From contig JARBJD010000161.1 in NCBI GenBank assembly GCA_033064195.1, positions 1 through 64,000 of the forward strand: a stretch of DNA of 64,000 nt, written 5' to 3'. The number at the start of each line of letters is the position of its first letter. Positions within the stretch are counted from its first letter, which is position 1. The position numbers and the translations under genes are program-made. Source of the stretch: Blattamonas nauphoetae (lineage: Eukaryota; Preaxostyla; Oxymonadida). Of this stretch, positions 1-8,865 are shown in pieces. A model generated the notes under the pieces. That model searched no databases and was not told the origin of the DNA. It saw nothing but the letters and a program-made list of their open reading frames with translations.

Positions 1-2090
1 CCCATCGCTACCAAACCTCCGCTTCGCTCCCTATCGCCACCAAACACTCCGCTTCGCTCCCTATCGCCACCAAACACTCCTTGCTCCTCATCGCCACCAA
101 ACATTCCGCTTCGCTCCCCATCGCCACCAAACACTCCGCTTCGCTCCTCCTCGCCACCAAACACTCCGCTTCGCTCCTCATCGCCACCAACCACTCCAGT
201 TCGCTCCCCATCGCCACCAAACACTCCACTTCGCTCCCCATCGCTACCAAACACTCCGCTTCGCTCCCTATCGCCACCAAACATTCCGCTTCGCTCCCCA
301 TCGCTACCAAACACTCCGCTTCGCTCCCTATCGCCACCAAACATTCCGCTTCGCTCCCCATCGCTACCAAACACTCCGCTTCGCTCCCTATCGCCACCAA
401 CCACTCCAGTTCGCTCCCCATCGCCACCAAACCTCCATTTCGCTCCTATCGCCACCAAACATTCCATTTCGGCTCCTCATCGCCACCAAACACTCCAGTT
501 CGCTCCCCATCGCCACCAAACATTCCGCTTCGCTCCCCATCGCCACCAAACACTCCATTTCGCTCCTCATCGCCACCAAACACTCCAGTTCGCTCTCTAT
601 CGCCACCAAACATTCCGCTTCGCTCCCCATCGCCACCAAACACTCCATTTCGCTCCTCATCGCCACCAAACACTCCAGTTCGCTCTCTATCGCCACCAAA
701 CACTCCGCTTCGCTCCTCATCGCCACCAAACACTCCATTTCGCTCCTCATCGCCACCAAACACTCCGCTTCGCTCCCCATCGCCACCAAACACTCCATTT
801 CGCTCCTCATCGCCACCAACCACTCCAGTTCGCTCCCCATCGCCACCAAACACTCCATTTCGCTCCTCATCGCCACCAAACACTCCAGTTCGCTCTCTAT
901 CGCCACCAAACACTCCGCTTCGCTCCTCATCGCCACCAAACACTCCATTTCGCTCCTCATCGCCACCAAACACTCCAGTTCGCTCTCTATCGCCACCAAA
1001 CACTCCGCTTCGCTCCCCATCGCCACCAAACACTCCATTTCGCTCCCCATCGCCACCAAACATTCCGCTTCGCTCCCCATCGCCACCAAACACTCCATTT
1101 CGCTCCTCATCGCCACCAAACACTCCAGTTCGCTCTCTATCGCCACCAAACATTCCGCTTCGCTCCCCATCGCCACCAAACACTCCATTTCGCTCCTCAT
1201 CGCCACCAAACACTCCAGTTCGCTCTCTATCGCCACCAAACACTCCGCTTCGCTCCCCATCGCCACCAAACACTCCATTTCGCTCCTCATCGCCACCAAA
1301 CACTCCGCTTCGCTCCCCATCGCCACCAAACACTCCATTTCGCTCCTCATCGCCACCAACCACTCCAGTTCGCTCCCCATCGCCACCAAACACTCCATTT
1401 CGCTCCTCATCGCCACCAAACACTCCAGTTCGCTCTCTATCGCCACCAAACACTCCGCTTCGCTCCCCATCGCCACCAAACACTCCATTTCGCTCCTCAT
1501 CGCCACCAAACACTCCATTTCGCTCCCCATCGCCACCAACCACTCCAGTTCGCTCCCCATCGCCACCAAACACTCCATTTCGCTCCTCATCGCCACCAAA
1601 CACTCCAGTTCGCTCTCTATCGCCACCAAACATTCCGCTTCGCTCCCCATCGCCACCAAACACTCCATTTCGCTCCTCATCGCCACCAAACACTCCATTT
1701 CGCTCCTCATCGCCACCAAACACTCCATTTCGCTCCCCATCGCCACCAAACACTCCAGTTCGCTCTCTATCGCCACCAAACACTCCGCTTCGCTCCTCAT
1801 CGCCACCAAACACTCCAGTTCGCTCCCCATCGCCACCAAACATTCCGCTTCGCTCCCCATCGCCACCAAACACTCCATTTCGCTCCTCATCGCCACCAAA
1901 CACTCCAGTTCGCTCTCTATCGCCACCAAACACTCCGCTTCGCTCCTCATCGCCACCAAACACTCCATTTCGCTCCCCATCGCCACCAAACACTCCATTT
2001 CGCTCCTCATCGCCACCAAACACTCCATTTCGCTCCTCATCGCCACCAAACACTCCATTTCGCTCCCCATCGCCACCACACACTCCACTC
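1..2090. repeat. 30-bp minisatellite, about 69 units
   Basis: Tandem units of about 30 bp built on CGCCACCAAACACTCC followed by a variable ATTT/AGTT/CGCTT core and CGCTCC plus a CAT or TAT end. The array runs off the left edge of the window. Units are G+C rich and lack stops in several frames, so long open frames exist on both strands. On the + strand they read as a ten-residue Ser/Pro/Asn/Thr/Arg repeat, on the - strand as Gly/Glu or Val/Ala/Met repeats. A few units near 436-480 are not 30 bp and shift the frame, so one protein frame is not kept across the array, which argues for non-coding DNA. Coding use as a low-complexity protein is not excluded. Confidence 0.95.
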
Positions 2091-2746
2091 ACCTCTACTT
2101 GCCTCCCTCGTCCTCTGCACTTCTCCCCTCCCCTCTCTAATCCTCCACTCACCTCCCTCGCCCTCCACTCACCTCCCTCGTCCTCCACTCACCTCCTTCC
2201 GATAGACTCCCTTTTTCCTTCTGCGACATCCAAACTCACCTCCTCGAGCCTCCGCCTCCCTCCACTCTTTCTCTCATCAGCACTTTCCATCTTAATTGTG
2301 TCTTCCATGAATCTTGTTGTTTTCAACTCACAATTAACACTTTCTTGAGAAAACAAACTAAAGAAAAATCACTTGTTTGAGATAATACACCACCAAAAGT
2401 GAATAAAACTGAAATCATTCATCCAAGCTTCAAAATCGTGCGAAGAGAGGGAAAACAGAAGAGAGAGAGAATGAGAGAAGAGGTAATATGGTGGTGAAGG
2501 AGACATTCGCCCGGAACACCACATCCAGTGCAGTGAGGAAGATGGTAGACGGTACATAGTCCACCAAATGACGATCAACCCATATTGTTTTGTAATCCAC
2601 CTCCAATTTGTCTACTGGTATGAATAGATCGAAAAAAACACATGTAATCAGTTCATGGAGGTGAGAAAGAGCTATTTGAGATTTAACAGCAAATTTGAAA
2701 AAAAGAATGCGGAGAGGAGGTTTTGAAGGGGTGATCTCGAACTTTT
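2091..2746. other. Pyrimidine-rich flank and gene-free stretch
   Basis: From 2091 to about 2230 the sequence is C/T-rich with short degenerate repeats of CTCACCTCCCTCG, probably the decayed edge of the minisatellite. From about 2350 to 2746 I see no gene, no tRNA-like fold and no clear end of the retroelement that follows. Confidence 0.6.
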
Positions 2747-4363
2747 CTATGATGTCAAAAATATTGACCCAAATGGCGAAGCGTATACACAGCCATTTTC
2801 GACTTTAAAATTCAGAAAATCTTTGATGCGTGGGAGGGTGTACGTCTCAAAGAGTTCTGTTGACTCAATTTCCACCAAATGGAAACTGTGTGAAGGCGGA
2901 ATATGTTTCAGTTTGATCTGTGAACGAAAAAAGTCGATAAGTTGTTGAACTGTCGTAATTGAGTTGTCAATTTTGGATGATCGGAGACAGCTTGCGAGGA
3001 CTCCGAAGGCTCCGTCGCAGACGCACTTCCCATGCCCCTCGCAAAAAAAGGCGACTGATACCGTGCATTGGGGTAGATAGGCCTGTAATCCAAAGAAAAC
3101 AAAATGGAGAAAAGAGCCGGAACGAAAATGAGGGCCAGTATCGGACCAAAGATATAGGTGGGTGAGAGAACGAAAGTCAGACATGAGAAGGAGATCTCTG
3201 AAGCAATGGATGACATGTTGTGTGTCATGATTTAGTGTTTTCGAGAGGAAGTGGAAATATCGAATTTGGTGGGTTTGATCATCTTGTTTTGTGAACAGTG
3301 CAAAACCAAGATGGGATATTTGCTGTTTCTTATAAAAATCTTTGGAATGTTGTTCAGGGGAGACGCACAGGCGCCAATTTTCTTTGAAATCAAAGACGAG
3401 CAGTCCTTGTCCCTTTTGGAGTTGTTCCACTTGAGAATGATACGAGTCTCTTGTTATTCTCGCTTGTTCCTTGTGGTCTTCGAGAATTTGTTTCTCTCTT
3501 TTCTCTCCTTGCGAGAGTTCTCTTCCTTGACTGTGAAGTGATGATTCCTGCCGCTTCAGTTGATCCAGTCTTCCGCAACGATTGCATATATCCGTCCTCC
3601 TTCTTGGTTTTGAGAGATGCTTGCAAAATCGGCGAAATGACGATTTCGAGATTCGATTTGCTGGATGTTCTTGACAGTACAACTGATGTAGGTTTTTTTG
3701 AGAATCATTGAGAGTTCGAGCCGACCATTTCCATTTATATCTGTCTGTATTGAATTTTTTGGGGAGATTGTCATGGTCCCTTGATTGTTCTTGTCGGACC
3801 GCTTCTTCAACGAATTCAGGTTTTGTTTTTTTTGTTTGTGCTGTACACGATTCCACTGAATGTTTGTGAAGGAATGTGTGGACCAGTATCTGTGTTTCAA
3901 CGGGAATTGAATGTCTGGATTGGTTTTGGATTGGTGATCTTTCTGGTGGGTATAAATTCAGGCGCTTCAAACGATATGGATGGCGTAGAGTGTTTTGATC
4001 TATACCAAATCGGTATTTTTTGAAGTCTTCAAAGGTGAAGACTTGCAGAAGAGCAGTGAGCAGGAGAACTTTGGAGTGCTTGGACATTGATAAGAATGCG
4101 AGACGAAGTTGTTTCATTAGGCTGTCGAAGGATTCTACTTGAAGAGAATAAGAAGTTAGAAATGACAGAAATAAACCAAGATGTTTGCGACGAAGGGCAT
4201 CTTCCACTTTCTTTCCTTCTGATGTGTGTTCAATCGTAAACTTGAGTAGGGCCTCCGGGTTCAGATGATCGAGTTCTTTCGCTCTATTGATGATCTGTCT
4301 GGCACGAGCTTGACTTGTTTTACGTGTTACGCGATATTCGGTATTCATTCTGATCAGACCCAA
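2747..4363 (-). CDS. Fourth frame of the DIRS-like element, RNase H-fold candidate
   Basis: 538-residue open frame starting about 10 bp after the recombinase stop; that spacing is the reason to assign it to the same element. The N-terminal half is basic and helical. A CNRCGRL motif near residue 262 is followed by a coiled stretch. Then come three spaced acidic motifs, FDFKENW (near 325), LWSDTGPHF (near 406) and GHGKCVCDGAFG (near 440). The last two resemble a domain common in unassigned proteins of invertebrate and protist genomes and could form a DDE-like RNase H fold. No enzymatic role can be shown. It could also be a separate mobile gene beside the element. Confidence 0.5.
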   Translation of the reverse strand: MGLIRMNTEYRVTRKTSQARARQIINRAKELDHLNPEALLKFTIEHTSEGKKVEDALRRKHLGLFLSFLTSYSLQVESFDSLMKQLRLAFLSMSKHSKVLLLTALLQVFTFEDFKKYRFGIDQNTLRHPYRLKRLNLYPPERSPIQNQSRHSIPVETQILVHTFLHKHSVESCTAQTKKTKPEFVEEAVRQEQSRDHDNLPKKFNTDRYKWKWSARTLNDSQKNLHQLYCQEHPANRISKSSFRRFCKHLSKPRRRTDICNRCGRLDQLKRQESSLHSQGRELSQGEKREKQILEDHKEQARITRDSYHSQVEQLQKGQGLLVFDFKENWRLCVSPEQHSKDFYKKQQISHLGFALFTKQDDQTHQIRYFHFLSKTLNHDTQHVIHCFRDLLLMSDFRSLTHLYLWSDTGPHFRSGSFLHFVFFGLQAYLPQCTVSVAFFCEGHGKCVCDGAFGVLASCLRSSKIDNSITTVQQLIDFFRSQIKLKHIPPSHSFHLVEIESTELFETYTLPRIKDFLNFKVENGCVYASPFGSIFLTS

Positions 4364-4372
4364 GTTTTGACA

Positions 4373-5515
4373 TCATCCAGATTCTTGCCCATCTCTTCTT
4401 TCAGAACCATAATCGAGATCACTCTCCAGTGATCCACGATGTATGGCTTCTTCATTCAGAGATGAAGATAGATTGAGTGTGTTGGGAGTGATTAGGGGCT
4501 TTAAGTAATGCTTGCCCATTACTGACGATTTTAGAGAGAGTCTCGCTCCTGTGGTCAACTCCTCTTCTGTCCATCCGCGTCGCTTCCGTCCTGAGAGGCC
4601 AGCATGCTTCAGAGAGTATGGCGTGTACTTATTGGTCTCTATCCCTGCCTTCCTCATGACTATCGCTGCCAGCTCCCTCACCTCTTTTTCACCTCTTCGC
4701 TCATAGCCGCCTAGCAACTGACCAGTCCAGCTCCCTCCTTTCATCTGATCCAAACACCCGACCCAATTAATGAGTCTCTGACCTTCTCCGAGTCTTTCTT
4801 CGCCCAATCTATATTCATTTGCATCCTGTTCCGTCTTAAGTTTCATCCTCACCACCACTGTCTCTGTCTTCCGATCGATCATCAGTTCTTCTCTCCTGAT
4901 CTGTACCATCTCAGTGAATCGAACTGCGTGGTGCATAATGAGAATCACCACGATTGTTGCAATCACATCTGTCTCTTCAAGGGTCTCCCACATCTCCCAC
5001 CGATTCTGTATCTCCTTCTCAATCTTCTCCGAATCGAAGATCTCTTGATACCGGCTTTTCGTTGGGAATATTTTCTTGATCCCTTTCATGGTCTGCTTCA
5101 CCACCACTGCGTCTCCCACCGGCTCTTTGTCCAGTACTCGTGATAAAAAGGATAGAGCACTCCGTGCTCCTCCTGCCGAACCCGCCGAATGTGTCCGATC
5201 GACCCAGGCTGAAATGAAATTGGCTACGTCGACTTGGTTCACATCTCTCCAGTCTCTTCCCTTCTCGACCGAATCTTCTATCCATTTACGAATTGCACCC
5301 GCGTATTGCCTGACGGTTGACTCGCTGAATCCCGCCAACATTCGAATCATTGTTCTATCATCTATTCCTTGATCCTCAGCCAACCCTTCCCATATTTCAC
5401 CAGCAAGAATGCTCTCAGCATTCCCGGGGGCCTTCTGCTCCCCGCTGCCAGCATTCCTTTTCCTTCTACTGTCACTTCCTCCGTCCTCCCCAACACCATG
5501 CTCTTCGATGCCCAT
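4373..5515 (-). CDS. Tyrosine recombinase of the DIRS-like element
   Basis: 380-residue open frame. The N-terminal part has a SAM-like core-binding region (STVRQYAGAIRKW near residue 70). The catalytic region has HHAVRFTEMVQIRREEL near residue 200, YTPYSLKHAGLS near residue 300 and a terminal MGKHYL, which match the Arg, His-containing and Tyr boxes of DIRS/phage-type recombinases. It replaces the DDE integrase of LTR elements. Its 3' coding end contains the 62-bp segment that is inverted relative to the element's left end, so coding and cis-acting sequence overlap. The fourth frame begins about 10 bp after its stop. Confidence 0.8.
   Translation of the reverse strand: MGIEEHGVGEDGGSDSRRKRNAGSGEQKAPGNAESILAGEIWEGLAEDQGIDDRTMIRMLAGFSESTVRQYAGAIRKWIEDSVEKGRDWRDVNQVDVANFISAWVDRTHSAGSAGGARSALSFLSRVLDKEPVGDAVVVKQTMKGIKKIFPTKSRYQEIFDSEKIEKEIQNRWEMWETLEETDVIATIVVILIMHHAVRFTEMVQIRREELMIDRKTETVVVRMKLKTEQDANEYRLGEERLGEGQRLINWVGCLDQMKGGSWTGQLLGGYERRGEKEVRELAAIVMRKAGIETNKYTPYSLKHAGLSGRKRRGWTEEELTTGARLSLKSSVMGKHYLKPLITPNTLNLSSSLNEEAIHRGSLESDLDYGSERRDGQESG
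4417..4478 (-). repeat. Internal or right 62-bp inverted repeat of the DIRS-like element
   Basis: Exact reverse complement of 8693-8754, lying inside the 3' end of the recombinase frame. The coding frame runs about 15 codons beyond it, which favours an internal complementary region over a true terminus. Confidence 0.8.
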
Positions 5516-5588
5516 TTCTCCAACTCCTCCTTCCCCAAAAGGGTTGACCAGTCGGGGACAATCATTATTGTCGTTGTCGGTTGATCCC

Positions 5589-7226
5589 TCAGCTTTGGAT
5601 GATTCTTGGAATCAGAGGGACAGGTGGGAAAGCATACACACAACTCTCGTTCCCCCAATCCTGGAGTAGACCGTTCGTTCCTACAGACTCCCTCTCCCAA
5701 GTCAAGCTCCAATATCTCTCCACCTGCCTGTTTGCCACCGTCGCAAACGCGTCGATTGTTGGCTGAATCCCGAAGAAATGTCTGATGGTCTGGAAAATGT
5801 GTGGTTTTAAGGAATAATCCGTCGAATCTTGAATTCTTGACAGTCTGTCCGCGACAGTGTTTTCGGTACCAGGAATATATTCTGCCCAGAGACGGCATCT
5901 TGTTCTGTCTGCCGTCTCGAACAGGGATCGGAAGAGATCCACGAGTGTTACTGCGGAGGAGCGCCTGTTGATGTTGGCGACAGCAACCTGATTGTCGGAA
6001 AGAATTAAGATATCGTCTCCCTCCTCGATTAGTTGTCTGTTGATTCCCTCCTGCACCCCTCGTACAATCGCCATCGCTTCCCTTCTGTTGCTGCTCCACC
6101 CGCTTTCTTCCTTGTTGAAGCGCACCTGCCATGTCTCTTCTCTCCTGTCCCTCTTCCAGACCACCCCGACTCCCCACTCGCTTGCGTCGGTGGTGATCGT
6201 GATGGACGGAGTGAACACCTCGAGGGAGCGCTCCATTGGTTGCACCAGTCTTGTCAGCCACCAGTCCAGCTCTTGAATTGCTGACTGTGTGAGTAATCCT
6301 CCGTGACACCATCCTCCCTCCATGACCACTTTGTCTTTCCATTGAGTCAGATGCCTTGTGTAAAAATAGGCGAGGGGGTCGACGAACCCGATCGACTGCA
6401 GCTTCCCTACCATCGAAGCAATTGTCCTGACTCTGCACGTGCCTCCCCTCCGAGCCTGCCTCAGCCTCTCTCTCACCGCCTCTTTCATATTCGTCGCTTT
6501 GTCTCTCCCTACACTGACGGTGTTGGATGTTGTGTCCCACCAGAAACCGAGATATTCGATCCGTTTTGTGGGAATGATGTGAGACTTCTCTTCGTTGATC
6601 GTAAAGCCTAGGTTGACAAGAAGACGGACAACGTTTGATGTGTTTGCTTCCCCTTCGCTCTCGGATCTGTGGATAAGGAGGAAGTCGTCGAGGTATGCGA
6701 CGAGAGGGAAGGTTGGACGAAATCGCGCCACCACCGGGCGAAGAATCTTTGTAAAAATGTGCGGAGCAGAGGTTAACCCGAAACAGAGTGTTCTTTGGAT
6801 GAAGAATCTCCCGTCCACCATAAATCCGAAGTAGGGCTGATCTCCTTCGTGGAGAGGAACATGAGTATATGCCTGAGTGAGATCGATGCTGGTCAGCCAG
6901 GCACCTTGAAACAAAAGATGACTCACCGTTGCGATGTTGTCCATTTTGAAATGTTGGTGAATCACATGATCGTTGACTCGACGGCAGTCGAGGATGCGGC
7001 GCCAGGTGCCGTCTTTCTTCTTTACCACGAACGTGGCATTCCAACATTTTACTTCTTCTATTTTTACTTCCCGCACAATCCCTTCCTTCAGCTCCATCTC
7101 GATTGTTTCCTTTAATCCTATTTTCTCCGCTGTCGATAGTTTCAAGTCGAAGGTGTGCCCAGTAGTTGTGGGAGGCCCCAACTGATTCCACTGAACTCGC
7201 ACCCCGTCCCTCATCAATCCCTCCAT
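5589..7226 (-). CDS. Reverse transcriptase-RNase H of the DIRS-like element
   Basis: 545-residue open frame. Near residue 55 a KKKDGTWR-type motif opens the RT fingers, followed by LTSIDLTQAY and CFGLTSAPHIF, and the catalytic box AYLDDFLL near residue 150. An RNase H domain follows, with TTDASEWGVG near residue 325, REAMAI and LSDNQVAV. A C-terminal DAFAT...N...YAFPP stretch is typical of DIRS RT frames. In the family this enzyme copies the RNA into a circular DNA intermediate that the recombinase integrates. A longer overlapping frame (7470-5362) in another register lacks RT motifs and is treated as a shadow. Confidence 0.9.
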   Translation of the reverse strand: MEGLMRDGVRVQWNQLGPPTTTGHTFDLKLSTAEKIGLKETIEMELKEGIVREVKIEEVKCWNATFVVKKKDGTWRRILDCRRVNDHVIHQHFKMDNIATVSHLLFQGAWLTSIDLTQAYTHVPLHEGDQPYFGFMVDGRFFIQRTLCFGLTSAPHIFTKILRPVVARFRPTFPLVAYLDDFLLIHRSESEGEANTSNVVRLLVNLGFTINEEKSHIIPTKRIEYLGFWWDTTSNTVSVGRDKATNMKEAVRERLRQARRGGTCRVRTIASMVGKLQSIGFVDPLAYFYTRHLTQWKDKVVMEGGWCHGGLLTQSAIQELDWWLTRLVQPMERSLEVFTPSITITTDASEWGVGVVWKRDRREETWQVRFNKEESGWSSNRREAMAIVRGVQEGINRQLIEEGDDILILSDNQVAVANINRRSSAVTLVDLFRSLFETADRTRCRLWAEYIPGTENTVADRLSRIQDSTDYSLKPHIFQTIRHFFGIQPTIDAFATVANRQVERYWSLTWERESVGTNGLLQDWGNESCVYAFPPVPLIPRIIQS

Positions 7227-7345
7227 GCCGAACTCCTCCCACGCCCTCCAATGTCGTCCTAATTTTCCCCCAATTCCATTTTCCCTGTCTTGTGTATCGA
7301 CTTTGAAGGTTCGACGTTCGACCTTCGCGGTCCGTGCATCTGGAA

Positions 7346-8563
7346 TTACAGATTGGACCGACGTGGATATCTCTGCTCTTGCTTGGGGTATGACGAGTTT
7401 GGTCGTGTTTGGTTGCCAGGACCTCGGTATGCTGTCCTGTTCTGCGAGTAGGACGTGCGAGGGCGACCACCTGTTTGAGCTGATGGTTTTGAAAATGGTT
7501 TGGGGAAACGGGTCTGGTACTGATTCTGAAAGAAAGTTGATCGCCCCTGAGCGGGGCCCGGCCGAAAAAATGAACGTTTCCTTGCCTCGTTTCGCCGTTT
7601 TGATTCCTCTTGGAGATCTCTGAGAACAGCCTTCTGCTGAGCTAACGAATCGATCTTCCTCCGATCTTGCAGAGGTCGAGCCCGAACTTTGAGTATGTGT
7701 GAAAGTCGGGCTCGATTTACGCGATGGGCCAGCTCTCCCGCCTTCAACGTCATGAGCTGGACGACTCTCCTATTGTTGGTTTCGGCCTCTGGTTGTGCTA
7801 CCGTTCCAATTCCCATTGTAATTAGGTGCGAGATTTCCGTTTCGATCTTCAATAGAGTTGTGTTCAATGGCGCTAATCGCTCATCGAACACCTCGTCTTC
7901 GATCACGTCTGGATATCCGTTGTAGAGAACCTTTGCCTGAGTGACCCTCTCCTTAACTTCATCTTCTTCATCCCAGATGAACTCTGGAAGTGCATCCACC
8001 ATCTCCCACACCCGAGCATCCTCATCTGTCACATCAAGCTCCGTTTCGGGATCCAACTCTCTTTCAGTGTTTGTCGTTGGTAGACGTAGAATGCTGGGAG
8101 GTTGGTCAGCTGCCGCAGTTGGCCATTCTATCTTCGCGTGATGTTTGAGATCACGGAACGTAGGCGGAGTCACTCTGCGATTTCCTTGTTGTGGAGCCGG
8201 GGATAGACTCCGTTTGTATTTGGCAAAGGATGTTGGGGAACGCTCCTTATAAATTAAGTCCCCTGCAAGTGGCCATGTGTTCTCCGACGGAGCAAGAGTC
8301 AACCATTCTTGTGAGTTGAGTTGGACTATCCGGTCAACTTGATCCACTAAGCCTCTGCAAATGTGAAAAAGAGGGCCAAGAATGCGTTCCGAGCCATCTG
8401 GAATCCGCATATTCTCATAGACCTGCAGCTTGGCTTCGTCTTTATCGTTAACAGCTTTGAGGGCCAGTGCCCATTCAGTCCTCATATTAAACGCTTGTTG
8501 CATGCAAGGTGTTAGTAATTCGACCGATGGTGGCCATGGTATAGTATGTGTCGCGCCTGACAT
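7346..8563 (-). CDS. Gag-like first frame of the DIRS-like element
   Basis: 405-residue open frame at the 5' end of the element. The first half is predicted mixed helical, with no recognised domain. The last 80 or so residues are rich in Arg, Gln, Pro, Ser and aromatic residues, as in a nucleic-acid-binding Gag tail; no zinc knuckle is seen. Position upstream of the RT frame and composition are the only basis for calling it Gag-like. The start at 8563 is the first ATG in the frame, about 130 bp inside the left inverted repeat. Confidence 0.6.
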   Translation of the reverse strand: MSGATHTIPWPPSVELLTPCMQQAFNMRTEWALALKAVNDKDEAKLQVYENMRIPDGSERILGPLFHICRGLVDQVDRIVQLNSQEWLTLAPSENTWPLAGDLIYKERSPTSFAKYKRSLSPAPQQGNRRVTPPTFRDLKHHAKIEWPTAAADQPPSILRLPTTNTERELDPETELDVTDEDARVWEMVDALPEFIWDEEDEVKERVTQAKVLYNGYPDVIEDEVFDERLAPLNTTLLKIETEISHLITMGIGTVAQPEAETNNRRVVQLMTLKAGELAHRVNRARLSHILKVRARPLQDRRKIDSLAQQKAVLRDLQEESKRRNEARKRSFFRPGPAQGRSTFFQNQYQTRFPKPFSKPSAQTGGRPRTSYSQNRTAYRGPGNQTRPNSSYPKQEQRYPRRSNL

Positions 8564-8692
8564 CTGCGAAAGAGTTATTTGACAAATTCAAGGAGTAACA
8601 GAGGGGAAGATCACTTCACAGGGCGAAATGAGAAACAAAAAGGAGAATAACAGCAATAATTTAGTTTATTTGACACAATTCACGGGAAATTT

Positions 8693-8754
8693 ACTCAATC
8701 TATCTTCATCTCTGAATGAAGAAGCCATACATCGTGGATCACTGGAGAGTGATC
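8693..8754 (+). repeat. Left 62-bp inverted repeat of the DIRS-like element
   Basis: Exact reverse complement of 4417-4478. Its outer 18 bases form GATCACT-CTCC-AGTGATC (read on the minus strand), a 7-bp stem with a 4-base loop, the kind of small palindrome tyrosine recombinases bind. Confidence 0.85.
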
Positions 8755-8865
8755 AAGACGCGACTGCTTCTGTTAACTTTTCAACTCCAATCTAAATCTT
8801 CTGTTCACAGCATTTCCATTCTTTACAAGTTCAGAAATAAGATTAAATGATTGAAAAGTAGCAAA
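8755..8865. other. Short gene-free spacer
   Basis: AT-rich spacer between the left end of the retroelement and the 3' end of the CH-domain gene. Nothing recognised. Confidence 0.4.

Larger units (their letters stand above)
2747..8754 (-). mobile_element. DIRS-like tyrosine-recombinase retroelement
   Basis: Element on the minus strand with, in transcription order, a Gag-like frame (8563-7346), a reverse transcriptase-RNase H frame (7226-5589), a tyrosine recombinase frame (5515-4373) and a fourth frame (4363-2747). The RT type and the recombinase in place of a DDE integrase place it in the DIRS order. A 62-bp exact inverted match joins the left end (8693-8754) to a segment inside the 3' part of the recombinase frame (4417-4478), as expected for a DIRS terminal repeat or internal complementary region. 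The right boundary is unresolved: near 4417 if that match is the terminal repeat, near 2700 if the fourth frame belongs to the element. It looks whole, with all main frames open, so it is probably a young insertion. It lies just downstream of the CH-domain gene. Confidence 0.8.

Noticed and set aside
1-2090. CRISPR array
   Set aside because: Units are contiguous and near identical, with no unique spacers, in eukaryotic sequence.
388-2188. Long minus-strand open frames across the minisatellite
   Set aside because: A 30-bp repeat lacking stops stays open in several frames on both strands; no start context, domain or non-repeat coding extension.
5362-7470. 702-residue frame overlapping the RT frame
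   Set aside because: No RT, RNase H or recombinase motif; the RT motifs are all in the other register, so this is a shadow frame of the element.
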